Of a stretch of 64,000 nucleotides of DNA, positions 1 through 11,229 are shown piece after piece. This DNA is from Neurospora crassa OR74A (taxonomy: Eukaryota; Ascomycota; Sordariomycetes; Sordariales; Sordariaceae). The notes under the pieces are model-generated. The model worked only from the letters and a program-made list of their open reading frames with translations. It had not been told where the DNA came from and ran no database searches. The first letter of the stretch is position 1; every line of letters begins with the position of its first letter. The stretch lies in contig NC_026506.1 of NCBI RefSeq assembly GCF_000182925.2, positions 1,922,001 through 1,986,000 on the forward strand, written 5' to 3'. A program made the translations under genes and the position numbers.

Positions 1-2090
1 CACAATGTGGGCAATGAGTTCGTGAACCCAAGAGACCAAGCGTTGACAACAGCAGTATCACAGCAGGATCCCGAAATCGTTACCTCCTATGAAACGATTG
101 ATGAGGAGGCACAAGAAGCACATGGAAAATGGATGTGAACACCCGATAATCATATGTCCGCAGCTGTTGCGGTTGTCATTTTCTGAAGAAGGAAAGTGAA
201 CTTGAGAACCTTCTACATGAGAGGTAGGATCTTTGGTGGAAGCTGAACTAACGTGTGTAAGCCCGGGCCACCAGTTGATGATCGAGTGAGCGGATAGAAA
301 ATTACGAGGATCAAGGTCTCTCAAGGTCACCCACGAGGGAATAGAATGTAGCCGCGGCTCAAATCAACCGTTGAAAAATAAATCCTTTGTAGGTCGCTAA
401 CAAATTAGTAAGGAGTGTGTACAAAATCGAATGCGCCCTCTGAACGCGTGTGCAGACATCCAACTAACCCGGCACGTTCGAGGGTACGAGCCTCCAACCA
501 AGCATATTCTGAGGCAATAGCGCCTGGTAGGGCGGTACCCATATTCAAAACCCCCCACTGCAGATGTTAGTCTCACAACTTCAATATGTGGTTGTTGATT
601 CGTAACGTTCGAGAATCTCATACATGATGCCGCGGGGTTTGGACGTTGCACGGTTAATGGAAAGCTTCCACTTTTGTTGCTCAACTAGTCGGTTGAGGTG
701 ACTAGCCACAAACCAGGATCGATATGCCGGTACGATGATAAGCACGAAGGCTTGCGAGAGCCTCACTGAGGCGGGCAGACGGTGCGTCATGCGTACTGCA
801 ATGACACCCAAGTGGTAGGTGTGTCTAGAGTGTCCGGGTCCTGACCGTTGTACCAGTCCATCACTCCTTTCGGGTCTGACAGGTGATTCATGCGAGGATA
901 TGTGGCTGTTCCTATCGACCGCAAGAGGGTGCTTGCTTGCGTCTAAAGCTTCGTGTTTCGTCCTGCCTTCTTCTTGTTGCAAAGCTATTGAGTACCGTCG
1001 TTGGTCATGATATGCTGGTGCGGTGTGTATGAGATTCAGATCATGAGACCGAAAGAAACCGGTCAGTTGGGAATTAAGGCAGCGAAGGCTATTGTGCGTC
1101 AGATGCATCTTGGAGAAGCGCATGCTGCGCGGCAGGATTTGAGCCCCCAAAATGATACGCTCATCCAGAAGTGGCTGGGAAGTTTTGGGATCCTCGACAA
1201 GATTGCTGGCCGTTCTGCGACAGAACTCCATCATATGCGCCTTATTTAAGGCTGTGTGACGTTCCATTGCCTTGTACACTCACTGTTGGGAACCAATGCT
1301 TGGTTGGCTATCAGCAAATATGTATGCAGTATTGGAATGAAGTGGGAGTCCGTCGTCCTGTGCCTCATTGTCGTAATAGATCTACGCAAACCGACTTCTC
1401 TGGAAGGTCGCATGATTTGTGACCGTGATCGTGACCAACATGTACTTGTAGGCCTGGAACAATCCAACCCCCCACAATACTCGACTATCTCCATGGTCCG
1501 ATTAAGCGAGGAGTTTCATTATACAATATTCGTCAGTTGCGTGACCCTTCCTGGGATCAGCAACGAGTCGAACCGTATCGTCGTAAGACACCCCTAAACT
1601 TCGGTTAGACGTTGACATATTGGCTGTCGGTCACACAAATTCCGAAAGCCAATGCATGGCTTCTGAGTCAGGTTACTGGGCAGATCAGGGAACCGCAGGG
1701 CAGCCGTTCTCGTGAGCCCGTATCTCTTTGAAGAAGAGCCCATCCTTTGAGAGCACAGCTATGCCGGAGTGTCGCCGTGTCACGCGCAAGCTTGAAGCGT
1801 GGTTGGCGCCCACCTGCTTTTGGTGTTACGCACAAACACCTTTCTTATATATCTTGACTCATCTGCAATATGCTGCTTAGCGTCAACGCGGTCCTTCGAT
1901 GCATTGTATTTCGGGACTTGGAAGGCTGTGCGATGTAGGAGGAGGGCGGAAAGGGTGGTGAATGATACCTATACGCTTTTGATGGAAGACGCCGTGGCCG
2001 TTCCGATACCGACTTGCGGTGATGTTTTAACTTGAGAACAGCCTGAGCAGTATCGGTCTACAGAATAACGGGCACGGAATTTTACAAGGG
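1..2090. other. Left flank, no certain gene
   Basis: I find no recognisable protein domain, tRNA or repeat in this stretch. Base composition is balanced and not RIP-like. The only long open frame is the minus-strand one at 581-1267, listed separately. The 3' end of the minus-strand lipase gene lies at 2091. Confidence 0.5.
581..1267 (-). CDS. Possible orphan ORF, unrecognised
   Basis: An uninterrupted minus-strand frame of about 228 codons from an ATG at 1267. I recognise no family, signal peptide or membrane helix. It is rich in Arg, His and Ser, and the C-terminal third has a short hydrophobic patch (QAFVLIIVPAYRSW). Its length is somewhat greater than expected by chance in DNA of this composition, which is the only real support. 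Overlapping plus-strand frames of 60-110 codons also exist, so it may be non-coding. No intron signals help to decide. Confidence 0.2.
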   Translation of the reverse strand: MERHTALNKAHMMEFCRRTASNLVEDPKTSQPLLDERIILGAQILPRSMRFSKMHLTHNSLRCLNSQLTGFFRSHDLNLIHTAPAYHDQRRYSIALQQEEGRTKHEALDASKHPLAVDRNSHISSHESPVRPERSDGLVQRSGPGHSRHTYHLGVIAVRMTHRLPASVRLSQAFVLIIVPAYRSWFVASHLNRLVEQQKWKLSINRATSKPRGIMYEILERYESTTTY

Positions 2091-3236
2091 TCACAATCCT
2101 TCCTTCGCAAGCATGTCGGTAATGTCGAGACAAAAGGCGATTGCATTAAAACTGGGGTCAACGGAGTCAGAAAGGCCCCAGAACAAGGGAAGGAAAGTCG
2201 AACGGAGCGGCTTGAAAACTTACGTGGGCGGCCTGCCCATCCACCTTTGCAAGGTGAAGCGGAATCTATTGCTCCAGTTGATAAGATCAAGATGGTTCAC
2301 GCCAGAGAGCGTTCCTTTGTACGTGCCCCACCGGCTGCTCTGTACACTGACGAGACCATCATTGGGCCCCTCAATGCCGTGAATAATTCCGTGGGAAAGG
2401 CGGAAAGGGCTGAGGAGTGGTGGTTTCTCATGGACCATGGCTCCGTACGAGAAGTAACGGACTTCGGGGTCATCGGGTGTCTTGGGGTTAAAATCTTCAG
2501 TCATGTACCTCTTGGTCAGCTGGTTGAAAGCGCCCGTCTCGAAGCCGGTGATGCGCTCCCATATGTTGTAGAGACTGGGCAAGCGTTCAGGCCCAATTTC
2601 ATCCATCAAATAGTCGGCGAAGGTGCTGCCATGGTGGGGGGTCGCGACGGTGACGAGCGACTTGACCCTTACACTGGCGGGTTTAAGCTGCGAGATCATA
2701 TATCGAGCATCCAAACCGCCCATGCTGTGTGCTATGATGTTAACGCTTTTTCCCTGGGCCCGGGCTTCAATGCCACGGGCCAGCTCGGCCGCACGCTGCT
2801 CGACCGAGCTGCTTGGCGGGACGGTGGTGGTAATGACCTCACAATTTCTCCTGCTAAGCGCGTCTTTGATGCCGTGCCAGTAGTGGATAGAAGGCAGAAA
2901 GGAGCCGGCAAGTTTTAGTTCAGCAAAGCCAAGAAGGCCATGGGCCAGAACAATGGGGTTTTCGGGTGTTTCTGGAACAGTCAGTGACGTGTGCTCTATT
3001 TGTTTGGACGGAGAAGCTCGGAACTCACCATACTGGTCTCTGAGGATGGCATAGTCGTCTACAATCTCCTTGCCCAGGTACTCCTTGGGCGCGAAATTGT
3101 TGCGTGGATCCAGGCTTTGGCGGCGACAAGTCGGTGACGCTCCAAAATAGCGCCTGGCTGTTGGTGTAATCTTTAGATTGAGCATCCTTCGCGCGGGCAC
3201 CGCCACTGCTACGATGACGGCCTTCCCTGCCTCCAT
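2091..3236 (-). CDS. Lipase-like alpha/beta hydrolase (triacylglycerol lipase family)
   Basis: Three exons on the minus strand: 3236-3029, 2971-2224 and 2151-2091, giving 338 residues. Intron 1 (57 nt, GTGAGT...CAG, branch-like CTGAC) is in frame and stop-free, so it is easily read through by mistake; splicing gives YETPENPIVLAHGLLGF, a typical start of the lipase core. Intron 2 (72 nt, GTAAGT...CAG) adds a short exon ending DITDMLAKEGL, as in fungal lipase homologues. The nucleophile elbow is AHSMGG (Ser about 152), followed by VTVATPHHGS. A late histidine lies in GVNHLDLINW, and an Asp of the triad in the segment GIEGPNDGLVS. Family knowledge suggests hydrolysis of acylglycerols or other lipid esters. 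The basic N-terminus with ARRYF-type residues could be a mitochondrial presequence (inference); there is no obvious secretion signal. Confidence 0.85.
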
Positions 3237-5201
3237 GCTGCTTCAACACTGCAATGCGCACTGCAATGCGCTGTCTTCTTTCAGCCGAGTGTGCCGGTCG
3301 CAGAGAACTTGATCGATGCTTGGCTATCAGGCCTGGTGGTGTTCGCCGGGTGGCAGCAAAACAGATTCGCTGAGCTCAACGCGATACTGATTCTAGATCT
3401 TGTTGTCTTGCGCCGAGCGAGGGCGTAGAGGTAATCACGGTGAGAGACCAGCAAAAGGAACTGAACAGAAGTCGATGACCAAATCCAGGGCACAACTTGA
3501 ACCAAGGCACAAGTGGGATACTAATGACAAAATGACAGCGACACGGCTACCTCTTCTGGTGTGCAGTGTACCTTACCTTACTTGGCTACAAGAATACCGA
3601 ACTGGAGGAAGGCACAAGGGCGCAAATGTCCAGCCTGGTGTTGGTGCCCTGGAAAAGGAAAGCTCTGCAAGCCACGGTGCCTGTCATTGGACGGTAGACT
3701 CACTATTACGGGGCGTCGATTGTTCGGGGCCAGGGAGGGGCGAGCGACCTGGGGAACACGATGACGGGATGTGGCTTGACGCCGACGCTGGCAAAGTCAC
3801 CTAGACTAGGTACAGGCAGGCACTACACTACACTACACTATTTAGTGTACACTACCTATGACAGGACTTGCAGGCAGCCTGTCAGTTCCAGGTTGGTAGG
3901 AATATAGCTTGCATCAGACGACACTTGCCTGAGTGGCTCGGACTTAGGTTATCAGGAACCAAAAATCATGAGGTGAACAGTTGGTTCGTGCCCTTGAGGT
4001 TCCTTCTTTCTCCTTCTCTTAGGTACGTAGTCCTGCAACACAACATCCGACTTCCCCGGCGGGGTCTCCATTCCAACCTCCACTTGCACCTCTCCGCAGT
4101 AGATAGGCACGGTTGTACCGCGCTTAAGGGCGTTTGGCTCGGTTAAACAGATCAATGGCATGTGAGCGTTCCAGTCTCGACACTATTGATCGTCATTGGT
4201 AGCCTGCCGCGTTAGCACCAGGGCAGCAACAAGCCCCCCATTGGCCGGTTGAGACGCTGTCACAAAGACTGTAACCCTTTGCCGACCAACACCAACCAAC
4301 GTCCACCAGCCTTCATGCAACCAAGCATTCACGTCCCGCGTTTCGTGCAGGAAGAGACATGGGCTTGGAGGGCTCGGCTAGGCAGAGAGATGTCTTGACT
4401 GTGCACCATGCGTGGAATCGGCACACGCCGATACAACGCTGTGGCCGATCCAACGCCTTCACGGCAGTGGTTGCGAATGGCATCAAGACAAGCGCGACTA
4501 GACGGTTAGACAGACCCATCTCCAATGCCCCTTGGGCCTCCAAACTCCACTTGACTGCAGTGTTCGCTGTTGGCTCTTGACCATGTCACTCAATGTGTCT
4601 ACGTCGGAGCGTTGATTTCTCATGCAATGGGCGACCGGGACTTCATTTTTAGCCAAGATTCTTTCGCGTGTCATGATACTCCCTGCTACTGACGGACGAG
4701 TATGAGACACATACAAGTCTGTTTACAGAAAGAGCCAAGGTTTCTGCGTTTGGAGAACACAACATCAAGAGTTATTGACCATGGCAATACTAGGTGCTGG
4801 CAAACATGATCGAAACAAACAGCGGCCCGGCACTCATTCACTAGGCACTATACAGGTGGCGTCTTGTTCGTACTGTGTCGGCAGCAGGTGCGCTCCTGGC
4901 TGATCGGCAATCTGCCATCTTCAACTTTTGGTTCTCCTCTCGAACACGGACCTTAAGCGCCCGGTACTATGGGGTTCCAGTTTGTCGGGTCAGTCTCGAG
5001 ACGAGGCTGGAAAGGCATCCTGACGAGTTGGCCCGTGGGATGGGTACTGGGTTGAGGATATATCTCTGCGATGGGCGCGCCACCGCCCGACGGCTATGTG
5101 TATGTCGCTTCCCAGTCGCATGTCGTCCATCCCGTATGTCGACCCGGCATTCAACTCTGTCAACATCGATGAGGCACACAGGCGGCTCCAAATCTGACAA
5201 T
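3237..5201. other. Intergenic, no gene seen
   Basis: No convincing coding signal. Around 3826-3855 there is a short run of ACTAC/ACACT units followed by TTAGTGTACACTA. The upstream part of the RTA1 reading frame (4875-5201) is open but starts with GTG and does not resemble the family, so I treat it as 5' leader or an unresolved first exon. Confidence 0.5.
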
Positions 5202-6539
5202 ATGTTGACCGCCCGAGACTGCAGTTCCGATACATCATGTCCCATCCCCAGTGGCTTCTTGTCATACCAGACATCCCCTGCCAGTAATGCTTTTATGCTT
5301 GCTGCGTTCGCCGCCCTGGTCCCTATCAACATATTCACCGGGGTCCGCTACAAAACGCCCCTTTATGCCGTATTGGCCACGCTTGGCCTACTTCTCGAGG
5401 TTGTGGGTCATGCTGGGAAAATGCTGCTGCGGTCGAACCCTGCCAGCGAAGGCCGTTTCCTCCTATATATGATAGGGACACTGTGGGGACCGACATTCAT
5501 CAGCGCCGCCGTCTACCTGGTTCTCCCACATGTCATGGTCATCTATGGCGAGCAGTTCAGTCTTATCCATGAGCCAATCTACTGTAATATTGTATTTGTG
5601 GCGCTCGACATCTTCACCTTGGCCTTCCAGTCCATCGGGATTGCTCTATCGGCTACGAGCGATACCGAGCTTGAGGTATGTGTTGATACTCTGAAACCCT
5701 GGCGGTGGCACCTGAACAGCGGCTCGCTAACCCAGCAACTGCAGAGACATCAGGGATTGAACATCCTGTTGACAGGATTGGCCTTACAGTTGACAAGTCT
5801 TGCCCTCTTCTTGGGTGGCTACTGGTACTTCCGGCTTAAATTATCCCATCGCCGGTTTATCTTCGACCCCACGTTTTCTATGGTGTACTTGTCTTCCTAC
5901 TTCAAAAAATTTCTTCTTTGTAAGTTGTGGGCCTTCCCCTTGTGTTACAGAAACAGAGCCTAATCAACAACCACAACAGGCGTACAAGGAGCCTCAGTGC
6001 TTCTGCTAGTAAGAGCAGCTATACGATTGGCTGCTTTTACTGGAGGGCTCGCCAGCGGCCTCGTGCAATCCCAAATCGTCTCGCTGGTACTTGATGATAC
6101 CCTCGTACTTGTCGCCGCTATTATTCTCTCCGTGGCACCCGTCGGGAGGGCCTTTGGATCATCTTGGGCTGAGACTGCCCCGTTCACGCTTGCAAGCGAT
6201 GAGTCAGATCTGCCGCTACGCAACTGGCGGCCATCGACAAGCCAGCACAGAAAGAGAGCCGTCTCACACCCATTTCCAGCATCTCCCATGATTGCGCAAC
6301 CATCTCCGCGGTCATACCATTCCATATACTCGCAAATACCCCCGCCGCCGTTGGCATCGCCGCAAGACAAGCGCGTGTATCAGCGGGCTCCCTACGAGAT
6401 TACCCCGGTACAGGTTGTACCCTACGTGCCCAGCGAAGCGGGAAGCCCGCCCCTTTCAGGATCTATGCCGGCCGACACGCCGAGGAGAACGCCTCGAGAG
6501 GCGCAGAAGCTTGTTGACCCTGATGCACTTTGGAGCTAA
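5202..6539 (+). CDS. RTA1-like membrane protein (lipid-translocating exporter family)
   Basis: Best model: exons 5202-5675, 5745-5919 and 5980-6539. Intron 1 (69 nt, GTATGT...CAG with GCTAAC branch) is in frame; intron 2 (60 nt, GTAAGT...CAG) joins FKKFLL to CVQGASVLLLVRAAIRLA. The product has about seven hydrophobic segments in the RTA1 order: FMLAAFAALVPINIF, the family-typical EVVGHAGKMLL, the TLWGPTFISAAVYL segment, and a last helix with LDDTLVLVAAIIL. The C-terminal roughly 120 residues form a Ser/Pro-rich cytoplasmic tail. Yeast relatives (Rta1, Rsb1) give resistance to aminocholesterol or long-chain bases, so a role at the plasma membrane in lipid or toxicant handling is inferred. The start is uncertain: ATG 5202 gives a short N-terminus; an alternative upstream exon ending at a GTATGT donor near 5134 is possible. 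Confidence 0.8.
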
Positions 6540-6777
6540 CTGCAGGTCCTTAGTCTGCTGCTTCTGCCCCAATTTGACCTTGAGCATTATCTGCTTAAGA
6601 GACAGGACGGCTTCGGCAAATTTATGTGGTGTGTCCGCGTTTGGTGTCTCATCACTTCGGTTTCTCGTGTCGAAGTTGAACTTGCTTTTTAGCGGCATAC
6701 TCAAGGTCAACGTGGATGGGTCGGTACGAATGTTCACCAGTTATTCTTCTATTTACTCGCTCCCCCTGTTTTCTTTT

Positions 6778-6782
<5 letters not shown>

Positions 6783-6838
<56 letters not shown>

Positions 6839-6853
6839 TTTTTTTTTTTTTTT
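6783..6853 (+). repeat. (CT)n microsatellite followed by T tract
   Basis: About 24 CT units run straight into 23 Ts. This is a pure pyrimidine strand of about 70 nt just downstream of the RTA1 coding region. The apparent Ser/Leu and Arg/Glu repeat ORFs here are only translations of the repeat. Confidence 0.95.
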
Positions 6854-6862
6854 GTTTTCTTC

Positions 6863-6888
6863 GGGGGAAGGGGGTTGGGGGTTGGGGG
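6863..6888 (+). other. Candidate G-quadruplex, four G5 runs
   Basis: Four runs of exactly five Gs are separated by two-nucleotide spacers AA, TT and TT, starting nine bases after the end of the CT/T tract. The pattern fits the standard intramolecular quadruplex rule with very short loops. It lies in the convergent spacer between the RTA1 gene (plus) and the rhomboid gene (minus), so a transcription-end or pausing role is possible but only inferred. Confidence 0.75.
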
Positions 6889-7171
6889 TTTCAGCTTTTG
6901 TTCTTTCATCATGATACCACTCCTTTTGTATGCGGCGTTGTGGCTAAGAGATACTTGTAAATACATTGCTTTTCCTTTGGACTAACATCACGGTTATGGT
7001 CAACCTAAATAACCGCAAATAGTCTGCGCTCTACACGTGCTGTTGAACTGGTTGCGAAACCTGAAAAGCCCACGGCGATCACAGTGCCTAGCTAGCCCGC
7101 CCCATGTTTCCTTACGGGAACCTGAACATCTCGAATAATAGTACGCGCTCATACATTGCTCATGTGCCACA

Positions 7172-8185
7172 TCATAACCGGTAAGTTGTAGAGGTGAGCC
7201 TTCTCAATGCAAAGAAGGAGTAAAGTCCCCCGAAAATGGCACCACCAAGGTGAGCCCCGTGTCCAATCTTTGAGCTTTCATCGTTCAGCATCCACATATC
7301 GTAGGCAAAGCTGATCAAAGGTACCGTCCACAACTGCAGCGTCAGCGGCATCGGCAGCATTCCAGCGAACTTTTGCACCTGGGTATATGGAAAGACCACA
7401 GCCACAGCGACGCTCAATCCGCTCACGATACCGCTGGCCCCCAAGCCGTAACGGGTCATGATAACTCCTCGCCGACGGCTCTGGCGATCTCTTTCTATCT
7501 TGTGTGTGAAATGCCATAGCTGTGCCACGGACCCAGCGACGGCAGAGCCCAGGCAGACGCAAAGAAGCTGGCCGTTGGACAGACCTCTGTTGATACCGAT
7601 GGTGGCTACGCTGATGAAGGTGGTCAGATTCTTGACAATATGGTCGAGATCCTGGTGCGAGACAGCCCCGCCGAAAATGGTCCACCAACGGCCCTGGGCA
7701 GTGTTATCAAGAGAGATAGTGAAGTGGCGGCGAAGGGTCTGCAAGTGATTGGCCTCATTCTGAAGGCTAAGAAAGGATCCAAATCGTTCCGAGCTCGCGC
7801 CTCCCTGATCCCTATTGAGATCGTGGATGGTTCTTACGTTACTGCCCAAACCTCTACTGCTTCTACCACTCCTCGCTTGCCGTTGCTGTTTTGTTTGAGA
7901 AGAGGAGATGAGCCTGGAAGGGAGGTCGAGAAGAGAAGGGTATCGCCAGATGGCGAAGACGGCCGCGTTGACGCCGCAGAAAAGGTAGACAAACCAGCCC
8001 TTTTTGAAGTTGCTGATCAGATACCTGCCGAGAAAAGGACTTTGCTGCCACCTCACGTCGAAAACAACACGGGGGAAGAACTCGAATGGATAGTGGGCGA
8101 ATACTTTGTCGGCGTGTTGAGAAGCCACCTCTGAAAGCAAGGCGCGCAGTTCGTTCATTGGCAGCATAGGGGCTGTATGTTCCAT
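7172..8185 (-). CDS. Rhomboid-family intramembrane serine protease
   Basis: A single open frame of 337 residues. Rhomboid hallmarks are present in order: a first helix GWFVYLFCGVNAAVFAIW, the loop/helix motif AVSHQDLDHIVKNL, the serine motif GLGASGIVSG with Ser at about residue 251, and the late helix motif HGAHLGGAIFGG with the catalytic His at about 312. Family knowledge: Ser and His form the dyad that cleaves transmembrane helices. The region between helix 1 and the core (residues about 95-150) is a polar Ser/Arg/Gln-rich insert. The first 60 residues are amphipathic rather than a clear targeting peptide, so the compartment (mitochondrial inner membrane or secretory membranes) is open. An in-frame stop lies eight codons upstream of the chosen ATG, but an upstream exon cannot be excluded. 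Confidence 0.85.
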   Translation of the reverse strand: MEHTAPMLPMNELRALLSEVASQHADKVFAHYPFEFFPRVVFDVRWQQSPFLGRYLISNFKKGWFVYLFCGVNAAVFAIWRYPSLLDLPSRLISSSQTKQQRQARSGRSSRGLGSNVRTIHDLNRDQGGASSERFGSFLSLQNEANHLQTLRRHFTISLDNTAQGRWWTIFGGAVSHQDLDHIVKNLTTFISVATIGINRGLSNGQLLCVCLGSAVAGSVAQLWHFTHKIERDRQSRRRGVIMTRYGLGASGIVSGLSVAVAVVFPYTQVQKFAGMLPMPLTLQLWTVPLISFAYDMWMLNDESSKIGHGAHLGGAIFGGLYSFFALRRLTSTTYRL

Positions 8186-9067
8186 GACAAAGACCTTGAG
8201 TAAGAATCAGGTTGAGTGGCAAGGAGCTGGAGTGTATGCCGCCGTTGTCGCTCCGGACGTTAATTGTCGAGCGATGATGGGCAAGTGCCGGTTCGGGGTT
8301 TCTTCGTGACCAAGTGCAGAACCAACGAACCAAAGCGCCAACAAACGAAGGGATGACCTGAGTGAGGCTGCAGGGAGCTCGAATACCCAACCTCGGCGAG
8401 GACTCGTTCGCAAGAGATGGATGCCTTTTGGGAGTAAAGTAGAAATGGTGTAGATCCCGACGGTTTCATGTGCGGCATACTTCCCGATGGGGGCACGTCG
8501 TTGGTTCCTGCTTTGATGTTGCATTGCTCTCTCTGACACAGATTTGCCTGCCGCCATCCTCCCGAACCAAAACACACGACTCGACAGGGGGGTTATCGCG
8601 CTTGACACCGCCGAAGCATCATGTTTTCTATGTCGCAAAATACAAGGACTACTTGGAATGTTTGACAGAACCACCTACGATGTGAAGGGGAAAAAGACTA
8701 ACAACGCCATGATGGGTAGGCATGGTTCATCTCATCTGATTTCATTCGGCCATGATCCAGTACGCTTCGTAAGCGCATTCTCCTTTGTTGGTCTCCCCTC
8801 AGCCTCCTCCGTCAGTATCCCTTCACGAGAATGCGCCTTGATCACAGACCGTCCCTTTGTCCAGAGGCTTCTCTGATCAATTGAGCTTTGAGTTACGGAT
8901 ATGACACGAAAAATGACAAATGGCGGTTATAACCCCATTCTTCTTCACTCTTCCTATGCGTTTCCGTGGTGCATCGATAAAGCCATTTTGAAGATGACAT
9001 GCACCCGGTTGCACACTTGATTGCTGGTCTTATCTGATCAGAGGTCAAATATTCTATCGTTCTGTAT
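8186..9067. other. Divergent spacer between the rhomboid gene and the 9.1-kb gene
   Basis: The rhomboid gene runs left and the next gene runs right, so this 0.9 kb should hold both promoters. Minus-strand open frames (for example 8207-8674) show no recognisable domain. I see no clear TATA box or known operator. Confidence 0.45.
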
Positions 9068-9853
9068 ATGTTACTCCGTCAAGCCCCTGGAATGGCGCAC
9101 CTACAAGGTGGATCAGTGTCCAGAGGTTCTGCCGCCGCTAGGATCGAATCAATCAGAGCTATCAACAAGTCCCTTATTCGCTGCAAGATCCTTCTCGAGT
9201 GTGGGAGCACCGCTGACTTCACCTATGACCACTGCATCTCACAATGGCAAGGGGAACAGTGCCCGAGGCCTTTTGCTTCGGTCCTGTCCAGCTCTAGAGC
9301 AAGGACAGCCACAGCTCTTTCCCACGCCGATCACGCCCTCGACCTCGCTTCGTACTACGACCAACCCCAGCTGGTTGCAAAATCCCAGCTCTTCCGCGGC
9401 CACTGTTTCCGCCGAATGGCCCAATGGGACAAGGCATACTGGTGTTACGTTCGCGCGGCAAGCGTGCGCGAGTTCGCGGCCGAAAAGGGGCCAGAAGGAC
9501 TAGAGGCTTCAACGAAAGAGTGCCAGAGGATGTTAGGCAGAAGGAAAGAGAGTCACTACTCCAGCGCTAGCGAGGAGATTAGTAGTGGGTATGGATCAGA
9601 TGACGTGGTAGTGAGAGAGGACAGAATGTCAAGTCATACATTTGGCTGTCCGGATAATAAGTTGCTTCAGAGGGATAGCACAGGTAGTGCTGACTGTGAG
9701 ATGTTATCACGGCAGCGAGGCAGTATGGGGAGGGACTCCATGTCAACTTGGCCATTTTGGGTAGTTGATGAGTACGGGAGGGGAGTCAGAAGGTTGACAG
9801 CGCTACCCATTCTAAGATCGGTTGAGGGGAGGTGGATATTTGCGCGAAACTGA
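9068..9853 (+). CDS. Conserved-looking fungal protein with TPR-like helices, function unknown
   Basis: An intronless frame of 261 residues from ATG 9068; the internal ATG at 9092 (MAHLQGG) is an equally possible start. Residues about 100-155 look helical and repeat-like, with ADHALDLASYYDQPQLVAKS followed by LFRGHCFRRMAQWDKAYWCY and VRAASVREFA. This resembles helical-repeat segments seen in fungal proteins of unknown function that count A/W/Y positions as in TPRs. The C-terminal half is Ser-rich and probably disordered up to a final WPFWVVDEYGRGVRRL patch. No signal peptide or membrane helix is visible. I cannot assign a function. Confidence 0.5.
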   Translation: MLLRQAPGMAHLQGGSVSRGSAAARIESIRAINKSLIRCKILLECGSTADFTYDHCISQWQGEQCPRPFASVLSSSRARTATALSHADHALDLASYYDQPQLVAKSQLFRGHCFRRMAQWDKAYWCYVRAASVREFAAEKGPEGLEASTKECQRMLGRRKESHYSSASEEISSGYGSDDVVVREDRMSSHTFGCPDNKLLQRDSTGSADCEMLSRQRGSMGRDSMSTWPFWVVDEYGRGVRRLTALPILRSVEGRWIFARN

Positions 9854-10363
9854 TGAGTTGTACCATCCTACCTAGTCACCCTCTGTAGTCTGAAAGACAT
9901 TGGGACCACGTGTTTCTCGTCAACAGATATTGAATCGTGACCTCCCCTCCGTTCCCAATATTAATTCTTGATGTCGGCTCAGATTTGATAGACCACATTT
10001 CGAATTCACCCATAGACAGTTGGAAAAACTACCTGTAGGCTTCCACGGAACATTGCACAAATGGAATGGTCATTTATTGCAAAATGCCCAAGAAGTCGTC
10101 CCGATTAGTAAAGTGACGAGTCATCATACGGAGAACACGAGAAGAAGTAAGAAGAATTCAGTAATCAATGATTTATGCACAGAGCGCTCCGTCCTTTTAA
10201 CAAGCTTTTGTTTACATAAGTGGGGAAGCAGCGAGCATGTCCCTTTTCAAACCAACTTTTCTCACGATCACTTGGATGAAGAACCTGGCTTGCCACAGAT
10301 TATGTAAAGTGCCGCTCTGGGAAAGAACACGTCAGTGAAACACCAACTGCTCTCAACACCAAT
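9854..10363. other. Intergenic, no gene seen
   Basis: About 500 bases without coding signal. A plus-strand frame at 10020-10307 has no recognisable feature. It probably contains the 3' end of the upstream gene and the promoter of the next. Confidence 0.4.
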
Positions 10364-11229
10364 ATGAAGGATCTACAGCAGTTGATGGGGAAGGAAGAGG
10401 AAAAGGGAACACACTCACTTGAGCTAGATATGGACGACAATGGTCAGCATAGCCGTGGTGACAGCATCTCATGTGATTACCTACCTAATTCAATGCATTG
10501 CTGGTAACGTCTCCGGCTTTGCGAGCCTCCGCTCAAGACAAGGTTCGAAGCCGCCGATGGAACCCCAACGGCTAGAGTTTCGAGGAGATGATGAACTGCT
10601 ATTTTGCTCGGGTCAAGAGCAAAGACACCGCTAAAAACGACGCCGCTTTGCCCACAACTACATTGAGAGATCCATCGGAGGAACAGTGCAAGTTGCAAAG
10701 AAGGGAGCAACGTGAAAACGATGAGGTATTCGGACCAGGTGCAATACTTTCCTCCAGATTGAGCCGCTCTTCCTTCTTCTATACGAACCAAAGTGCCTTG
10801 CAGTACCAGCATGATTACAGCGAAGTTTGCTGTATCTGCGGCAACAGACCAAGGCAAGAAGACGGCCAAGGTAAACCCACCGAATCGGAGTGTGAGCCTT
10901 GGTGGTGGGTGATGCAGACAGGATTTTACTCCCTGGTCTACTGCGTCTACGACTTTGCGACTGCTGTACAGTATGGCTCTCAGCTTCCTAGACGTCATGT
11001 TCTACATATCAACAGTGGCCATGGCAGTATTATCATGTTCACCACTGGGTGGCAGTTTTTTAGGTGCATCTTGGGCATAATGTACCTGGGCAGCTGGCTG
11101 TCTTCTGAGGCGGCCAGGTTGACAATCGGTGAGATGGTTGTCTTTATGGATCGTGATGCGGCTCCGTCGTTGTTTAGGAAGATGGAACAGGAGTTCCGGA
11201 GATGCTACGAGGCCGTAGTTACCTATTGA
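10364..11229 (+). CDS. Hypothetical protein, two exons, possible membrane helices
   Basis: Model: exon 1 10364-10503 starting MKDLQQLMGKEEEKG, a 74-nt intron (GTAACG...TAGAG), exon 2 10578-11229; 263 residues. Exon 1 reads like real protein (acidic, LELDMDDNGQ), and the reading phase matches across the intron, which supports the join, although the donor GTAACG is weak. A Cys pair pattern CCICG lies mid-protein. The C-terminal part has two moderately hydrophobic stretches (VMQTGFYSLVYCVYDFAT and WQFFRCILGIMYLGSWL) and ends in a charged helix with LFRKMEQEFRRCYEAV. I recognise no family. A competing minus-strand frame at 10477-10998 is also hydrophobic, so strand choice is moderately safe only. 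Confidence 0.4.

Noticed and set aside
6292-6966. Open frames on both strands across the CT repeat (Ser/Leu and Arg/Glu repeats)
   Set aside because: They are translations of the microsatellite and T tract and overlap the RTA1 3' end.
10477-10998. Hydrophobic 173-codon minus-strand frame
   Set aside because: It overlaps the plus-strand two-exon model, which has better composition and a phase-consistent intron; no domain is seen on the minus strand.
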